Source: a bacterium
Lineage (GTDB): Bacteria > Patescibacteriota > Patescibacteriia > Patescibacteriales > Patescibacteriaceae
Direction of reading: 5' to 3'
Assembly: GCA_021818075.1 (NCBI GenBank)
Contig: JAKAFD010000007.1
Span: 1 to 24,596, forward strand
Length of the DNA stretch: 24,596 bases
In this document: positions 1 through 8,050 of the stretch, in pieces
How positions within the stretch are numbered: position 1 is the stretch's first letter
How the letters are laid out: every line of letters begins with the position of its first letter
Notes under the pieces: model-generated
Told to the model about the DNA's origin: nothing
What the model saw: the letters and a program-made list of their open reading frames with translations, nothing else
The model's database searches: none
Position numbers and translations under genes: made by a program

Positions 1-377
1 GTCAGCGGCAAACTTAAAGTCAGACCCAAGGCCACGCCCAAAAACACCAGCGCGCTAAAAAACTTGGCCAGCACCGCCTGCCAGTTAGTCAGCGGCAAAG
101 TCAGTAAAAACTCCACCGTGCCCAGTTGTTTCTCTTCGGCCCAAAGCCGCATGGTCAGCGCCGGCGCTAAGAACATAAACAGCCAGGGCAATAGGGAAAA
201 ATAGCCGCGCAAACTGGCCTGGTCTAATAAATAAAAACTTTTGAAAAACAGCCAGTTGCCGACCACCAAAAAAGCGCCGATAAAAATATAAGCAATCGGC
301 GAATTAAAATAAGCGGCCAATTCTTTTTTGAACAAAATGTAAATCGTGCGAATATAGTGCGGTGGTCGTTTCAACAT
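1..377 (-). CDS. ABC-2 type permease, gliding-type (GldF-like), N-terminal part
   Basis: The reading frame begins with an ATG at 377 and runs off the left edge of the window, giving about 125 residues. The protein starts MLKRPPHYIRTIYILFKKEL, has a first membrane segment near residues 27-45 and a second near 62-78, then the cytoplasmic loop WAEEKQLGTVEFLLTLPLTN followed by a third hydrophobic stretch. The pattern EEK-x-x-GT-x-E-x-LLTLP is typical of ABC-2 permeases of the GldF/NosY type. It starts one base after the stop codon of the ATPase at 379-1305, so the two are surely translated together as one exporter. Substrate unknown. Truncation is due only to the window edge. Confidence 0.85.
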   Translation of the reverse strand, partial: MLKRPPHYIRTIYILFKKELAAYFNSPIAYIFIGAFLVVGNWLFFKSFYLLDQASLRGYFSLLPWLFMFLAPALTMRLWAEEKQLGTVEFLLTLPLTNWQAVLAKFFSALVFLGVALGLTLSLPL

Positions 378-378
378 A

Positions 379-1305
379 TTATTTGGTCAATTCTTTAAAT
401 ACCTCTTCCAAACTGGCTTTGATTGGCCGAAATTCCAAAACCGGCCAGCCGCGCTTGGCCACGGCTGCGGCAATCACTTCCCGGGCGCCCTCGCCGGTGG
501 CCAGCAAACTATAGCCGACCAGCTCGGCGTTTTCCTGGTCAATCGGTTTAACCGTCGTCAAACCGGACAAAATTTTCAAACAGGCCAGCGCCTCGGCCTG
601 CGGCGCTTTAAGTTTTAAATAAAATTCGGCCTGGTTGCTGTTGGCCGCCAATAATTCTTCCGGCTTACCTTCGCCGACAATTCGGCCCTTGTTGATAATC
701 ACAATCCGGTCGCAGGTGGCCTGCGCTTCCGCCAAAATATGGGTGGAAAACAAAACCGTTTTGGCCTGGCCGATAGTTTTAATCAATTCTCTGATTTCGC
801 TGATTTGGTTGGGGTCCAGGCCGGTGGTCGGTTCGTCTAAAATCAACAACTCCGGGTCGTGCATAATCGCCTGCGCCAAACCGACGCGCTGACGATAGCC
901 CTTGGACAATTCATCAATATTTTTACCCATGACTTTTTGCAAACCGCACTTTTCCACCACTTCTTTGAGGCGCGGCAGGAAACTAGCCGGCGCCAGATCT
1001 CTGATTTCCGCCACAAACTTCAGATATTCGTAAACTTTCATATCGTTATATAGCGGCACGGTTTCCGGCAGATAACCGATTTTGCGGCGCACGGCCAAAG
1101 AATTTTTGACCACATCCAAGCCGTCCACCGTAATGGCGCCGCCGGTCGGTTCGTAAAAACCGGTAATCAATTTCATGGTGGTGGTTTTACCGGCGCCGTT
1201 GGGGCCCAAAAAACCCAGCACCTCGCCTTTGTTCACCTTAAAATTGACGCCGTTAAGCGCCTTGACCTGTCCAAAAGTTTTTTCCAAATTGCTTATTTCA
1301 ATCAT
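379..1305 (-). CDS. ABC transporter ATP-binding protein (GldA/NatA-like)
   Basis: Cytoplasmic ATPase that would power the permease encoded just downstream (start at 377). In the 308 residues the Walker A GPNGAGKTT sits near 34-42, the Q-loop region near 80, the signature LSKGY near 133-137, Walker B LLILDEP near 153-159 and the switch histidine in FSTH about 30 residues later. The C-terminal 90 residues form the extension usual in GldA/CcmA-type ATPases with ABC-2 permeases. A GGAG ribosome site lies about 7 nt before the ATG and overlaps the end of the HtrA gene, 5 nt away, so protease, ATPase and permease form one minus-strand operon. The substrate cannot be told from sequence; Na+ export, polysaccharide or lipoprotein-related transport are all possible. 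Confidence 0.93.
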   Translation of the reverse strand: MIEISNLEKTFGQVKALNGVNFKVNKGEVLGFLGPNGAGKTTTMKLITGFYEPTGGAITVDGLDVVKNSLAVRRKIGYLPETVPLYNDMKVYEYLKFVAEIRDLAPASFLPRLKEVVEKCGLQKVMGKNIDELSKGYRQRVGLAQAIMHDPELLILDEPTTGLDPNQISEIRELIKTIGQAKTVLFSTHILAEAQATCDRIVIINKGRIVGEGKPEELLAANSNQAEFYLKLKAPQAEALACLKILSGLTTVKPIDQENAELVGYSLLATGEGAREVIAAAVAKRGWPVLEFRPIKASLEEVFKELTK

Positions 1306-1310
1306 ACCGA

Positions 1311-2435
1311 TTACTCCACCTTGAATTCATCCAGCACCACGGTTTTAACGATGACCTGCTGACCGCGCTGGATTTTTAAGCCGATTTTATCACCCGGCTT
1401 ATAGCGCTGAATCATCGACAGCAAAGTATTATTATCGTCTATTTTAATGCCGTTAACTTCAAAAATTATATCGCCCTCACGCAAATCGGCGCGTGAGGCC
1501 GGTGAATCGGCCACAATGGCTTCACCGCCGGCCTTATCTTTGGTAATATAAGCGCCGTAATCTTTGGCCAGCTGTTTTTCCGAAGCCAGATAAGGGTCAA
1601 CCATCTGATAGCGTACGCCCAAACGCACCCGAATAATTCGGCCGGTGCGCCGCACGCTTTCTATCAGCGACCGGGCGTCATCAATGGGAATGGCAAAACC
1701 CAAACCGGCGCCGCCCTTGTCCACTGCCACATTAATGCCGATAACTTTGCCGTCCAAATTAACCAGCGGTCCGCCGGAATTGCCCTCGTTAATTTCCGCG
1801 TCCGTTTGCAAGACACCTTCCAGACTGACCAAATCACCGTTGGGGTCGCTGGCCACAACCGTGCGGCCCAAGCCGCCGATAATACCCTTGGTCACGGAAT
1901 TATCATAACGACCCAAAGCGTTGCCGATGGCCAGCACCGTCAGGCCAATCGGCGAGTTGGCGCTGGAACCCATTTCCAAATAGGGCAATTTGGTTTCGGC
2001 AATCTTCAAGACTGCCAAATCGTGAATCGGGTCTTTACCGATTAACTTGGCGTAATATTCTTTTTTGTTGTTGAGAATAATTTTATACTCGGCGGTTTTG
2101 GCATCAGCCACTTCCACCACATGTTTGTTGGTTAAAACATAACCGTCGGCGGAAATAATAAAGCCGGTGCCTTGGCCCTTGCTGACTCTTTTCTGCAAGG
2201 ACTGGGCATCGTTTTGTCCAGAGTTAATTTCAATGATGGTTTCCTGGTCGTAAACCACAATGCTGACCACTGCCGGCATAGCCCGATTGATGGCGGCGAT
2301 GGTGGCGGCTTGCTCGTCCAAATTGAATTTACCGGCCGTGGCCGCTGGGCTCGCCCAATAATGGCTAATAACGGCACCGGCGCCGGTCGCCGCTACAAGC
2401 AGACAAAATAGCAATAATAGTTTTTTTACCTTCAT
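1311..2435 (-). CDS. htrA: HtrA/DegP-like membrane-anchored serine protease with PDZ domain
   Basis: Envelope quality-control protease of family S1C. The 374-residue protein has an N-terminal hydrophobic anchor or signal (residues 4-24), a trypsin-like domain (about 50-265) and one PDZ domain (about 270-368). The catalytic triad is visible: His105 in LTNKHVV, Asp139 in IHDLAVLKI and Ser220 in EGNSGGPLV. The PDZ region contains SPASRADLREGDIIFEVNG, the usual carboxylate-binding fold signature. One PDZ domain is typical of the DegS/HtrA type of Gram-positives and CPR. It is the first gene of the operon with the ABC ATPase and permease that follow at 1305 and 377. No Shine-Dalgarno is seen before the ATG. 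It could process or survey proteins handled by the exporter, which is inference. Confidence 0.95.
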   Translation of the reverse strand: MKVKKLLLLFCLLVAATGAGAVISHYWASPAATAGKFNLDEQAATIAAINRAMPAVVSIVVYDQETIIEINSGQNDAQSLQKRVSKGQGTGFIISADGYVLTNKHVVEVADAKTAEYKIILNNKKEYYAKLIGKDPIHDLAVLKIAETKLPYLEMGSSANSPIGLTVLAIGNALGRYDNSVTKGIIGGLGRTVVASDPNGDLVSLEGVLQTDAEINEGNSGGPLVNLDGKVIGINVAVDKGGAGLGFAIPIDDARSLIESVRRTGRIIRVRLGVRYQMVDPYLASEKQLAKDYGAYITKDKAGGEAIVADSPASRADLREGDIIFEVNGIKIDDNNTLLSMIQRYKPGDKIGLKIQRGQQVIVKTVVLDEFKVE

Positions 2436-2494
2436 ATATTATGCTTTAATATCAAACAAAAATAGACTATTTAGTAAGCCTTCTTGTCGGCTTT

Positions 2495-2523
2495 ATTTTA
2501 ACAAAAAATTTAAAAAAATCCAA
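2495..2523 (-). promoter_or_regulatory. Possible promoter of the htrA-ABC operon
   Basis: Read on the minus strand: TTGGAT, 17-nt spacer, TAAAAT, with the extended -10 TG one base upstream (TGTTAAAAT). The start would lie about 50 nt before the htrA ATG, and a weak hairpin (AAGCC/GGCTT, 2475-2493) would open the leader. The -35 is poor, so this is a candidate only. Confidence 0.4.
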
Positions 2524-2565
2524 CCCTGAATAAATATACGCATAATCCCCATTTTTTCTGTCATC

Positions 2566-2603
2566 AATTAAACACCCCCGATGTCCATCGGGGGTGTTTA
2601 ATT
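2566..2603 (-). terminator. Strong terminator of the copper operon
   Basis: Perfect inverted repeat of 18 nt per arm (AATTAAACACCCCCGATG and its complement at 2586-2603), folding with a 4-nt loop after opening the innermost pair. It lies 13 nt after the stop of the Cu ATPase. The U-rich 3' side is TGTTTAATT, not a long U tract, but the GC core is strong. It also separates this operon from htrA. Confidence 0.8.
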
Positions 2604-2616
2604 ATAAGCCGAATTA

Positions 2617-5358
2617 TTACTTAGCCATACCGGAACTTAAACGGGCAAACTCAAAAAAGATAAGACTGAAAATAATTATCATCACCGCCGGCGCCACTAA
2701 CGACAAATAATTGCGTTTAGCCGGACGGAAATATTTCAGGAGCAAGGAATTAGTCACCACCGAAATGGAACTTAAAGCCATGGCCAGCCCCGCCAATTCC
2801 GGCTTGAGGATTAAGCCCAAACCCATAAACACGCGGGCGGCAATGGGAATGCCGATGATGTTATAGAATAAAGCGAAAAACATATTCTGCTTAATCTTCA
2901 CCATAGTCTCGCGCGACAATTGAATGGCGGTCACGACATCATTTAAATCGTTTTTAACAATGACAATGCCGCCGGCTTCCATAGCCACATCCGTACCCGA
3001 ACCCATAGCGATGCCCAAATCGGCTTGCGCCAGCGCCGGCGCATCGTTGATGCCGTCGCCGACCATGGCCACATTTAAGCCGCTATCCTGAAGTTTTTTA
3101 ATTTCCGCCGCCTTATCCTCCGGCAAGACTTCAAACAACACATTGGTGATGCCCAGCTCGCGCGCAATAGCCTTGGCCGTCCGCTCGTTGTCGCCGGTAA
3201 TCATATAAATCGCCAGACCTAATTTCTGTAGCCGGCTAATCGCCTCGCGGCTCGTTTCCTTAACCGTGTCAGCTACCGCCACCGCGCCCACCAATTTTTG
3301 TTCATCAGCCAAAATCATCACCGTCTTACCCTGTTCTTCCAGTCTTTGCAGTTTGCGGTCAATTTTATCCAGATTCAATTTAGCCACCTCATTTATCATT
3401 TTACGATTGCCGAAGAAATATTTGACGCCCGCTACTTCACCGGTCACGCCGTGACCGGCCACCGACAGAAAGTTAGCGGTTTCCGGCAACTTGATATTCT
3501 CCGTTTTAGTATAGTTATAGATAGCCTCGGCCAGCGGATGTTCGGATTGCCGCTCCAAACTGCCGGCAATAGCCGCAATTTCGTCTTCGTCCACATCGGA
3601 CAAATTGACAATATCCGTTACTTCCGGCTGGCCCTTAGTCAGGGTGCCGGTTTTATCAAAGACTATAGCCTTAACCAGGCAAGCCATTTCCAGAGGTTCG
3701 CCGCCCTTCACTAAGACGCCATACTCGGCGCCCTTACCCGTACCAACCATGATGGCTGTGGGCGTGGCTAAACCCAAAGCGCAAGGACAAGCAATGACGA
3801 TAACGGCGGTAAAGGCCATTAAGGCGAAAGTCAGACCGGCGCCCAGCATAAAAAACCAAACCAAAAAGGTTAACACCGCCACCGTCATCACCACCGGCAC
3901 AAAGACCGCGGAAATTTTATCGGCAAAAGCCTGAATCGGCGCCTTAGAACCCTGCGCCTCCTCAATTAAACGAATAATTTGCGACAAAACCGTTTCACTG
4001 CCGACGCGCACCGCCTCAAACTCAAAACTGCCCGACTTGTTAATCGTCGCGCCGACCACCATATCGCCCTCTTTCTTTTCCACTGGAATGCTTTCGCCCG
4101 TAATCATAGATTCATCCACCGCCGAATGACCCTTGGTAATTTTTCCGTCCACCGGAATTTTTTCACCCGGCCGGACCACTACGATATCGCCTTTAACCAC
4201 CTGGTCAATGGCCACATCTTGCGTGATGCCGTTGCGCACCACGCGCGCCGTTTTGGGTGCGAGGCCCATTAATTTTTTAATAGCCTCGGAAGTTTTGCCC
4301 TTGGCTCTGGTTTCCAGCCACTTGCCCAGCGTCACAAAAGTAATCAGAAAAGCGGCCGTCTCAAAATACAGTTCGGGAATCTTAGCGCCGAATTGGCCGA
4401 GCACCGAACCGGTACTTGCCACGTAAATCAAGAAATAAACCAAGCTGTAAAAATAAGCGGTGGAAGTGCCGATGGCAATCAGACTATCCATATTAAAGGT
4501 GCGCATCTTGAGACTGGACCACAAACCTCTATAGAAACCGGCGCCGATAATAAACTGCACCGGCGTGGTCAAGAGCAAAGAAATAATGCCAAAGTAGGGT
4601 GGTAAACTGCTAGCGCCCGGCAGCCAGGAGAAAAAGTCCAGCAGCATAAAATACAGCATGGGCAAACTTAAAAAGCCGCTAACCAAAAATTTACGCCAAT
4701 AACTTTTAATTTCCGCCTGGCGTTTTCTGGTTTCAAACTGCGTATCCTTAGCGTCAATTAATTGGGCGCGATAGCCGGCCTTCTTTACCGCCGCCAGCAA
4801 ATCATCGAGCTTAACCGCGCTTTCGTCATATAAGACGGAAGCTTTTTCCGCGGCGTAATTAACATTACCCTCTTTAACGCCCGGCACCTTCTTTAAAGCG
4901 CGCTCAATAATATTGGCGCAGGAAGCGCAATGCATGCCGCTGATGGCCAAACTGATTCGTTTGTTGCCGCCGGCGGTTGCCGCTGCCTCGCCGCTTAGCG
5001 CCACGGTTTTGGCGGCCGCCGTTTGCACAGGATTATCAGCCGCTTCAATTTTTATTTCCAATTTCAGTTTAATAGAACCATCAGCGCCGCTCCTGGCTTT
5101 TATCACCATTTCTTGGCCAGCGGCCGGCGCCTCTACCCGATTAAGGATTGTCCCCTTATAGCCGGCTTTGGTAATCGCCGCCAACACCGCCGCTTCATCG
5201 GTCTTAGCCACATCATCAATCACCAGCCGGCCCGTGCCGTCCGCGCGGTTAATCTGAATATCACCAACGCCCCCCAAATCAGTCAGTTCCTCCTTAATTA
5301 TTTTCTCACAAGACTCGCAATGCATGCCTTCAATTTTTAAGTCAATGGTTTTTTTCAT
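2617..5358 (-). CDS. copA: Cu(I)-exporting P1B-1 ATPase with two HMA domains
   Basis: Exports Cu(I) from the cytoplasm using ATP. I start at the ATG at 5358 (913 residues, MKKTIDLKIEGMHC), because a G-rich stretch lies 8 nt upstream; an in-frame ATG at 5397 lies inside an AT-rich palindrome and would add 13 unconserved residues. Two HMA domains carry GMHCESC (Cys14, Cys17) and GMHCASC (Cys144, Cys147), separated by an unusually long, Ala-rich linker of about 60 residues. Then come eight membrane segments with the actuator TGES (421-424), the CPC of segment 6 (524-526), DKTGT (568-572, phosphorylated Asp), SEHPLA (606-611) and GDGINDAP. FYN in segment 7 and MALSS in segment 8 complete the Cu(I) (P1B-1) metal-site signature. 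Last gene of the copper operon. Confidence 0.96.
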   Translation of the reverse strand: MKKTIDLKIEGMHCESCEKIIKEELTDLGGVGDIQINRADGTGRLVIDDVAKTDEAAVLAAITKAGYKGTILNRVEAPAAGQEMVIKARSGADGSIKLKLEIKIEAADNPVQTAAAKTVALSGEAAATAGGNKRISLAISGMHCASCANIIERALKKVPGVKEGNVNYAAEKASVLYDESAVKLDDLLAAVKKAGYRAQLIDAKDTQFETRKRQAEIKSYWRKFLVSGFLSLPMLYFMLLDFFSWLPGASSLPPYFGIISLLLTTPVQFIIGAGFYRGLWSSLKMRTFNMDSLIAIGTSTAYFYSLVYFLIYVASTGSVLGQFGAKIPELYFETAAFLITFVTLGKWLETRAKGKTSEAIKKLMGLAPKTARVVRNGITQDVAIDQVVKGDIVVVRPGEKIPVDGKITKGHSAVDESMITGESIPVEKKEGDMVVGATINKSGSFEFEAVRVGSETVLSQIIRLIEEAQGSKAPIQAFADKISAVFVPVVMTVAVLTFLVWFFMLGAGLTFALMAFTAVIVIACPCALGLATPTAIMVGTGKGAEYGVLVKGGEPLEMACLVKAIVFDKTGTLTKGQPEVTDIVNLSDVDEDEIAAIAGSLERQSEHPLAEAIYNYTKTENIKLPETANFLSVAGHGVTGEVAGVKYFFGNRKMINEVAKLNLDKIDRKLQRLEEQGKTVMILADEQKLVGAVAVADTVKETSREAISRLQKLGLAIYMITGDNERTAKAIARELGITNVLFEVLPEDKAAEIKKLQDSGLNVAMVGDGINDAPALAQADLGIAMGSGTDVAMEAGGIVIVKNDLNDVVTAIQLSRETMVKIKQNMFFALFYNIIGIPIAARVFMGLGLILKPELAGLAMALSSISVVTNSLLLKYFRPAKRNYLSLVAPAVMIIIFSLIFFEFARLSSGMAK

Positions 5359-5366
5359 ATAATTTA

Positions 5367-5446
5367 TCCCCGTTAAATAAAATTTGATAAAAATCAAATT
5401 TTAATTTTAAATTTTTATTTAAAAATTTAAAATTATTTAACTAGGA
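5367..5446. repeat. Palindromic intergenic element, copy A (80 bp)
   Basis: Fills the spacer between the CopZ-like gene and copA. The ends are inverted: TCCCCGTTAAAT (5367-5378) and ATTTAACTAGGA (5435-5446). Inside are two tandem hairpins: AAAATTTGAT/ATCAAATTTT with an AAAA loop (5379-5402), and a 14-bp stem with an ATTT loop (5403-5434). The right end touches the stop codon of the CopZ-like gene and the left end lies 8 nt before the copA ATG, so the GGGG of the minus strand is at ribosome-site distance. Copy B (22159-22238) has the same length and design. Confidence 0.85.
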
Positions 5447-5653
5447 TTAGTTGGCCACCGCTCGATAGTCGGTGCCGCTTAAAGTTTGATTTATTTCTGC
5501 CAGCGTTATCGCCCGGTCAGCCGTCACCTGGGCCTGCCCGCTGTCGCGGTCAATGGCCACGCCGCTTACGCCGGCCAGCCGGCCGATTCTTTTGGCTGAT
5601 AGCTTAACGCAAGCCTCGCAACTAAGACCCTCTAATTTAAAGTCGATTTTCAT
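5447..5653 (-). CDS. Small HMA-domain copper chaperone (CopZ-like)
   Basis: A 68-residue cytoplasmic heavy-metal-associated domain, the full length expected for a CopZ/Atx1 chaperone. The metal site is GLSCEAC near residues 9-15 (Cys12, Cys15). The usual GMTC/GMHC is altered to GLSC, so the Met that often precedes the loop is Leu, which happens in some chaperones. The rest shows the beta-alpha-beta-beta-alpha-beta spacing of the fold, with a degenerate C-terminal part (GTDYRAVAN). It starts 9 nt after the stop of the TauE/cupredoxin fusion and precedes copA, from which it is split only by palindromic element A. It probably passes Cu(I) to CopA or to the HMA domain of the fusion; this is by analogy. 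Confidence 0.85.
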   Translation of the reverse strand: MKIDFKLEGLSCEACVKLSAKRIGRLAGVSGVAIDRDSGQAQVTADRAITLAEINQTLSGTDYRAVAN

Positions 5654-5662
5654 ATAGGTAAC

Positions 5663-7555
5663 TTATTGAACGATAATCTTACCGCGCGGCACGTTCATGG
5701 CGCAGGTAATTAAGTAGCTGCCCGGCTGGGTGGGCGTAAAGTTCATGACAATCGGCTGACCGGCTCTGATCGGTATGGGATTAGGATAAAGAGTCTGAAT
5801 CATAATAGCCGACATACAGCCGATACCGTCTTCTTTGGGGTCAACGATAAATTGCACCGGCGTACCGGCCTTAACCGTAAAGGTGTTGGGCTGAATGTCA
5901 TCAGAAACGGTAAAACTAGTTTTAATCACTTGGGTTTTAACCGCATCGGCTTTAACCGCCGGTTCGGTTGGCGTGGTGTTAGACGGCGTAGTTGGCACAT
6001 AAGGCTTGCCGCCGCCGCCGCAACCGCAGCCGCCGCCACCCGCTCCGCAACCCCCACCAGTAGTAGCGCCGCCGCCGCAACCCCCACCAGTTGTGGCCCC
6101 GGCCACGCCGCAGCTACTGCCGGCCGGCGCTGCCTGGTTATTATTGGTCGCTACCGCCTGCTGGGCGGTTTGGGACGCGGCCGCGTTAGGATCAACCACA
6201 TTAAACACGCCCGTGTACATACCCATGGAACAGGAGAATTTTAATTTACCGGCCTCGGTCGGCGTAAATTCAATAATATTTTCTCCGGCCACTAAATTTT
6301 TTCTGATATTGTATTTAGACAATATAATACTGGAGGCGCAGGAATAAGGCGCTTCGGCCGTAATTATCCATTTAACCGGCGCATCTTTGGCAACGGTAAA
6401 ACTGTTTGGCTGATAACCGGCGGCCGTTTCGCGCATCCGCACTTCCTGTACGCCGTTAACTATGGTCACATTCGGGTCGTTAAGATTTAAGCTGTCGGCT
6501 TTACCGTAAGCCAGGTTATTCCAGCCGGTTAAATTCAAACCGTTGGCGATATTAAAGACGGCAAAGATAATCACCGCCAGTCCCGCCAGCTTAAAGAAAC
6601 GGCGGGCCAAAGCGCCTTTAATGACCGAGGTTAAGCCGCCGACGCTTAAGAGCCCCGGCAAAGTGCCAAGAGCAAAGGCGCCCATAATAATGGCGCCACT
6701 GGTAAAGTTGCCGCTAGCCACGGCATACACCTGCATCGCCTGGGTAAAACCGCAGGGCAGGAAAAAAGTCAGCGCGCCCAGCACCATGGCGCCGCGATGA
6801 TTATATTCTTGCTGGTGCTGGCTCAAGCCCAGCGCGCGGCCCAAGCCCTTCGGCAAAGTTAGTTTGAAGCGGTCAGCCCAGGGAAAAATACCCACCAGTT
6901 GCAAACCCATAATCAGCATAACCACGCCAACCAATAAGGTCAGACCGCCTAAAGCCAAACCAGACAGTTGAAAGACTGAACCCAGCGCGCCCAATAAGCC
7001 GCCCAGCAAGGCAAAAGCGATAACGCGGCCGAGATTGAAAAACAAATGCGGCCGCATTTTTTGGCTTGGCGTGGCTTCCGGATGTTTGTCAGCGTGCTTG
7101 GCGCTGACGCCCAGCACTAAACCGCCCACCAGCGCCATGCAGGTGGAAAAACCGGCGGTTAAACCGACTAATAGAACCACCGGCACGGTCAAATCGCCGG
7201 ACAAGGCACTGATATTGAAATTATTCAGCCCTAAACCTTTAAGCAAAAAATATATCGCAGCCAAAAACACTGCGGCAATGCCCAGGTCTTTATAATCAGC
7301 TTTATGATGACTGAATAATTGGCTTTTATTTTCGGGAGTGCCGATACTGTAGCCGGCCCGGTTGATGGCCTCGCTAAGCTGATCCAGCGACGGTTTATTT
7401 TCGGAATAATGAATCACCGCTTCGCCTTGACGATAGTTAAGCTCGGCTTTATCCACGCCCTTAACTTCCTTCAAGTTGTCCTCAATTAAAATTTCACAAG
7501 AACGGCAGTGCATGCCCTTAATCGGGACGGTTATCGTTTGTTTTATGTTAGACAT
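5663..7555 (-). CDS. HMA - TauE/SafE (DsbD-like) membrane - double cupredoxin fusion protein
   Basis: 630 residues with four parts. (1) HMA domain, 6-72, with GMHCRSC (Cys17, Cys20). (2) Membrane domain of the TauE/SafE or DsbD-2 type, 92-340; Cys139 (GFSTCM) and Cys268 (FLPCGFTQAMQ) lie in membrane segments placed like the redox Cys pair of CcdA/DsbD. (3) Cupredoxin-like domain, 375-454, with candidate ligands Cys406, Cys442 and Met444/446. (4) A Gly/Cys linker (480-517, five Cys) and a second cupredoxin-like domain, 545-630, with Cys580, Cys618 and Met620. The family is annotated as sulfite exporter TauE/SafE, but HMA, cupredoxins and the neighbouring copper genes make copper handling at the membrane the better reading. 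Transport or electron transfer is not decided by sequence. No Shine-Dalgarno before the ATG. Confidence 0.9.
   Translation of the reverse strand: MSNIKQTITVPIKGMHCRSCEILIEDNLKEVKGVDKAELNYRQGEAVIHYSENKPSLDQLSEAINRAGYSIGTPENKSQLFSHHKADYKDLGIAAVFLAAIYFLLKGLGLNNFNISALSGDLTVPVVLLVGLTAGFSTCMALVGGLVLGVSAKHADKHPEATPSQKMRPHLFFNLGRVIAFALLGGLLGALGSVFQLSGLALGGLTLLVGVVMLIMGLQLVGIFPWADRFKLTLPKGLGRALGLSQHQQEYNHRGAMVLGALTFFLPCGFTQAMQVYAVASGNFTSGAIIMGAFALGTLPGLLSVGGLTSVIKGALARRFFKLAGLAVIIFAVFNIANGLNLTGWNNLAYGKADSLNLNDPNVTIVNGVQEVRMRETAAGYQPNSFTVAKDAPVKWIITAEAPYSCASSIILSKYNIRKNLVAGENIIEFTPTEAGKLKFSCSMGMYTGVFNVVDPNAAASQTAQQAVATNNNQAAPAGSSCGVAGATTGGGCGGGATTGGGCGAGGGGCGCGGGGKPYVPTTPSNTTPTEPAVKADAVKTQVIKTSFTVSDDIQPNTFTVKAGTPVQFIVDPKEDGIGCMSAIMIQTLYPNPIPIRAGQPIVMNFTPTQPGSYLITCAMNVPRGKIIVQ
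6045..6091. repeat. 30-bp-period repeat coding the Gly/Cys linker
   Basis: A 17-nt unit, CCGCAACCCCCACCAGT, occurs at 6045-6061 and 6075-6091, in frame 30 nt apart. On the minus strand it codes the decapeptide repeat ATTGGGCGxG of the linker between the two cupredoxin domains. Copy number could change by slippage. Confidence 0.75.
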
Positions 7556-7578
7556 AGTAGAGTAATTTAAATTTGATT

Positions 7579-7632
7579 AAAAAACGCCCGAGCTTTTTGA
7601 TATGAAGACATATCAAAATCAACTGACGGGCG
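7579..7632 (-). terminator. Terminator-like hairpin before the TauE/cupredoxin gene (possible attenuator)
   Basis: On the minus strand: CGCCCG (7627-7632), an inner perfect 10-bp stem TTTTGATATG/CATATCAAAA with loop TCTT (7595-7618), then CGGGCG (7585-7590) followed directly by six T (7579-7584). This is the layout of an intrinsic terminator: a two-part stem and a U tract. It lies 13 nt after the stop of the small secreted protein gene and only 23 nt before the ATG at 7555, leaving no room for another promoter in between, so transcription of the copper genes must pass it. Confidence 0.7.
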
Positions 7633-7645
7633 GTCAAACTTAAAC

Positions 7646-8041
7646 TTACTCTCTTTTAATTACGGTGCGTAGAGCCTCCCGTTCGGGCGGCGGAAAAATG
7701 TTGTCGGCAGAAGAATAATTATAATTAGCCAAGCCGGCCGGCGCGGCCACTACCTCCGCGCAGAGAGCCGGCGCCACCCAAAGAAAATTGTCTTCAAAAT
7801 TATTGACGGTAATAATCGCCTGGTCGTTATGCGGCCGGTTTAAGCAGCAGGGAGCGAGTTGACTGTCCATATTGCTTGAGCTGGGCAAGGGCAGACAATC
7901 GTGATGATTGTGGCCCGGCAGAGTTTCCGCCTGCACTGTCCGCGCCGGCATAAACATGCCGATGCAAAACATGCCCAAAAGCATTAACACCAAAGTGGGT
8001 AAAGCGACGGCTTTTTGCAACTGGCGCCTAAATTTCGTCAT
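7646..8041 (-). CDS. Small secreted or membrane-anchored Cys/His-containing protein
   Basis: 131 residues; no family recognised. A basic start (MTKFRRQLQK) and a hydrophobic segment (about 12-30) end in ARTVQAET, which looks like a signal peptidase I site (AxA-like, VQA/ET) near residue 38. The mature part begins with PGHNHHDCLPLP and continues with PCCLNRPHND and a lone Cys near 94, so His and Cys clusters are available for metal binding. It is the first gene behind the promoter at 8051-8079 and precedes the copper genes in the same direction, separated by a terminator-like hairpin. A periplasmic or extracellular copper-binding role is inferred only from position and composition. Confidence 0.7.
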   Translation of the reverse strand: MTKFRRQLQKAVALPTLVLMLLGMFCIGMFMPARTVQAETLPGHNHHDCLPLPSSSNMDSQLAPCCLNRPHNDQAIITVNNFEDNFLWVAPALCAEVVAAPAGLANYNYSSADNIFPPPEREALRTVIKRE

Positions 8042-8050
8042 ACTGGTTCA

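Noticed and set aside
2474..2494. Plus-strand terminator TAAGCC/GGCTTTA in front of htrA
   Set aside because: The stem is only 5-6 bp and no plus-strand gene lies upstream; more likely part of the htrA leader.
5359..5397. Longer copA start at the ATG at 5397
   Set aside because: It lies inside palindromic element A, adds 13 residues without family similarity and has no ribosome site, while the ATG at 5358 is followed directly by the HMA domain.
6045..6091. Short direct repeats as a CRISPR-like array
   Set aside because: Only two units, in frame inside a coding region, with no spacers of equal length and no cas genes.
5852..6347. Pro-rich and Arg-rich plus-strand frames opposite the Gly/Cys linker
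   Set aside because: They are antisense shadows of GC-rich repeats in the fusion gene; no start signals and no family similarity.
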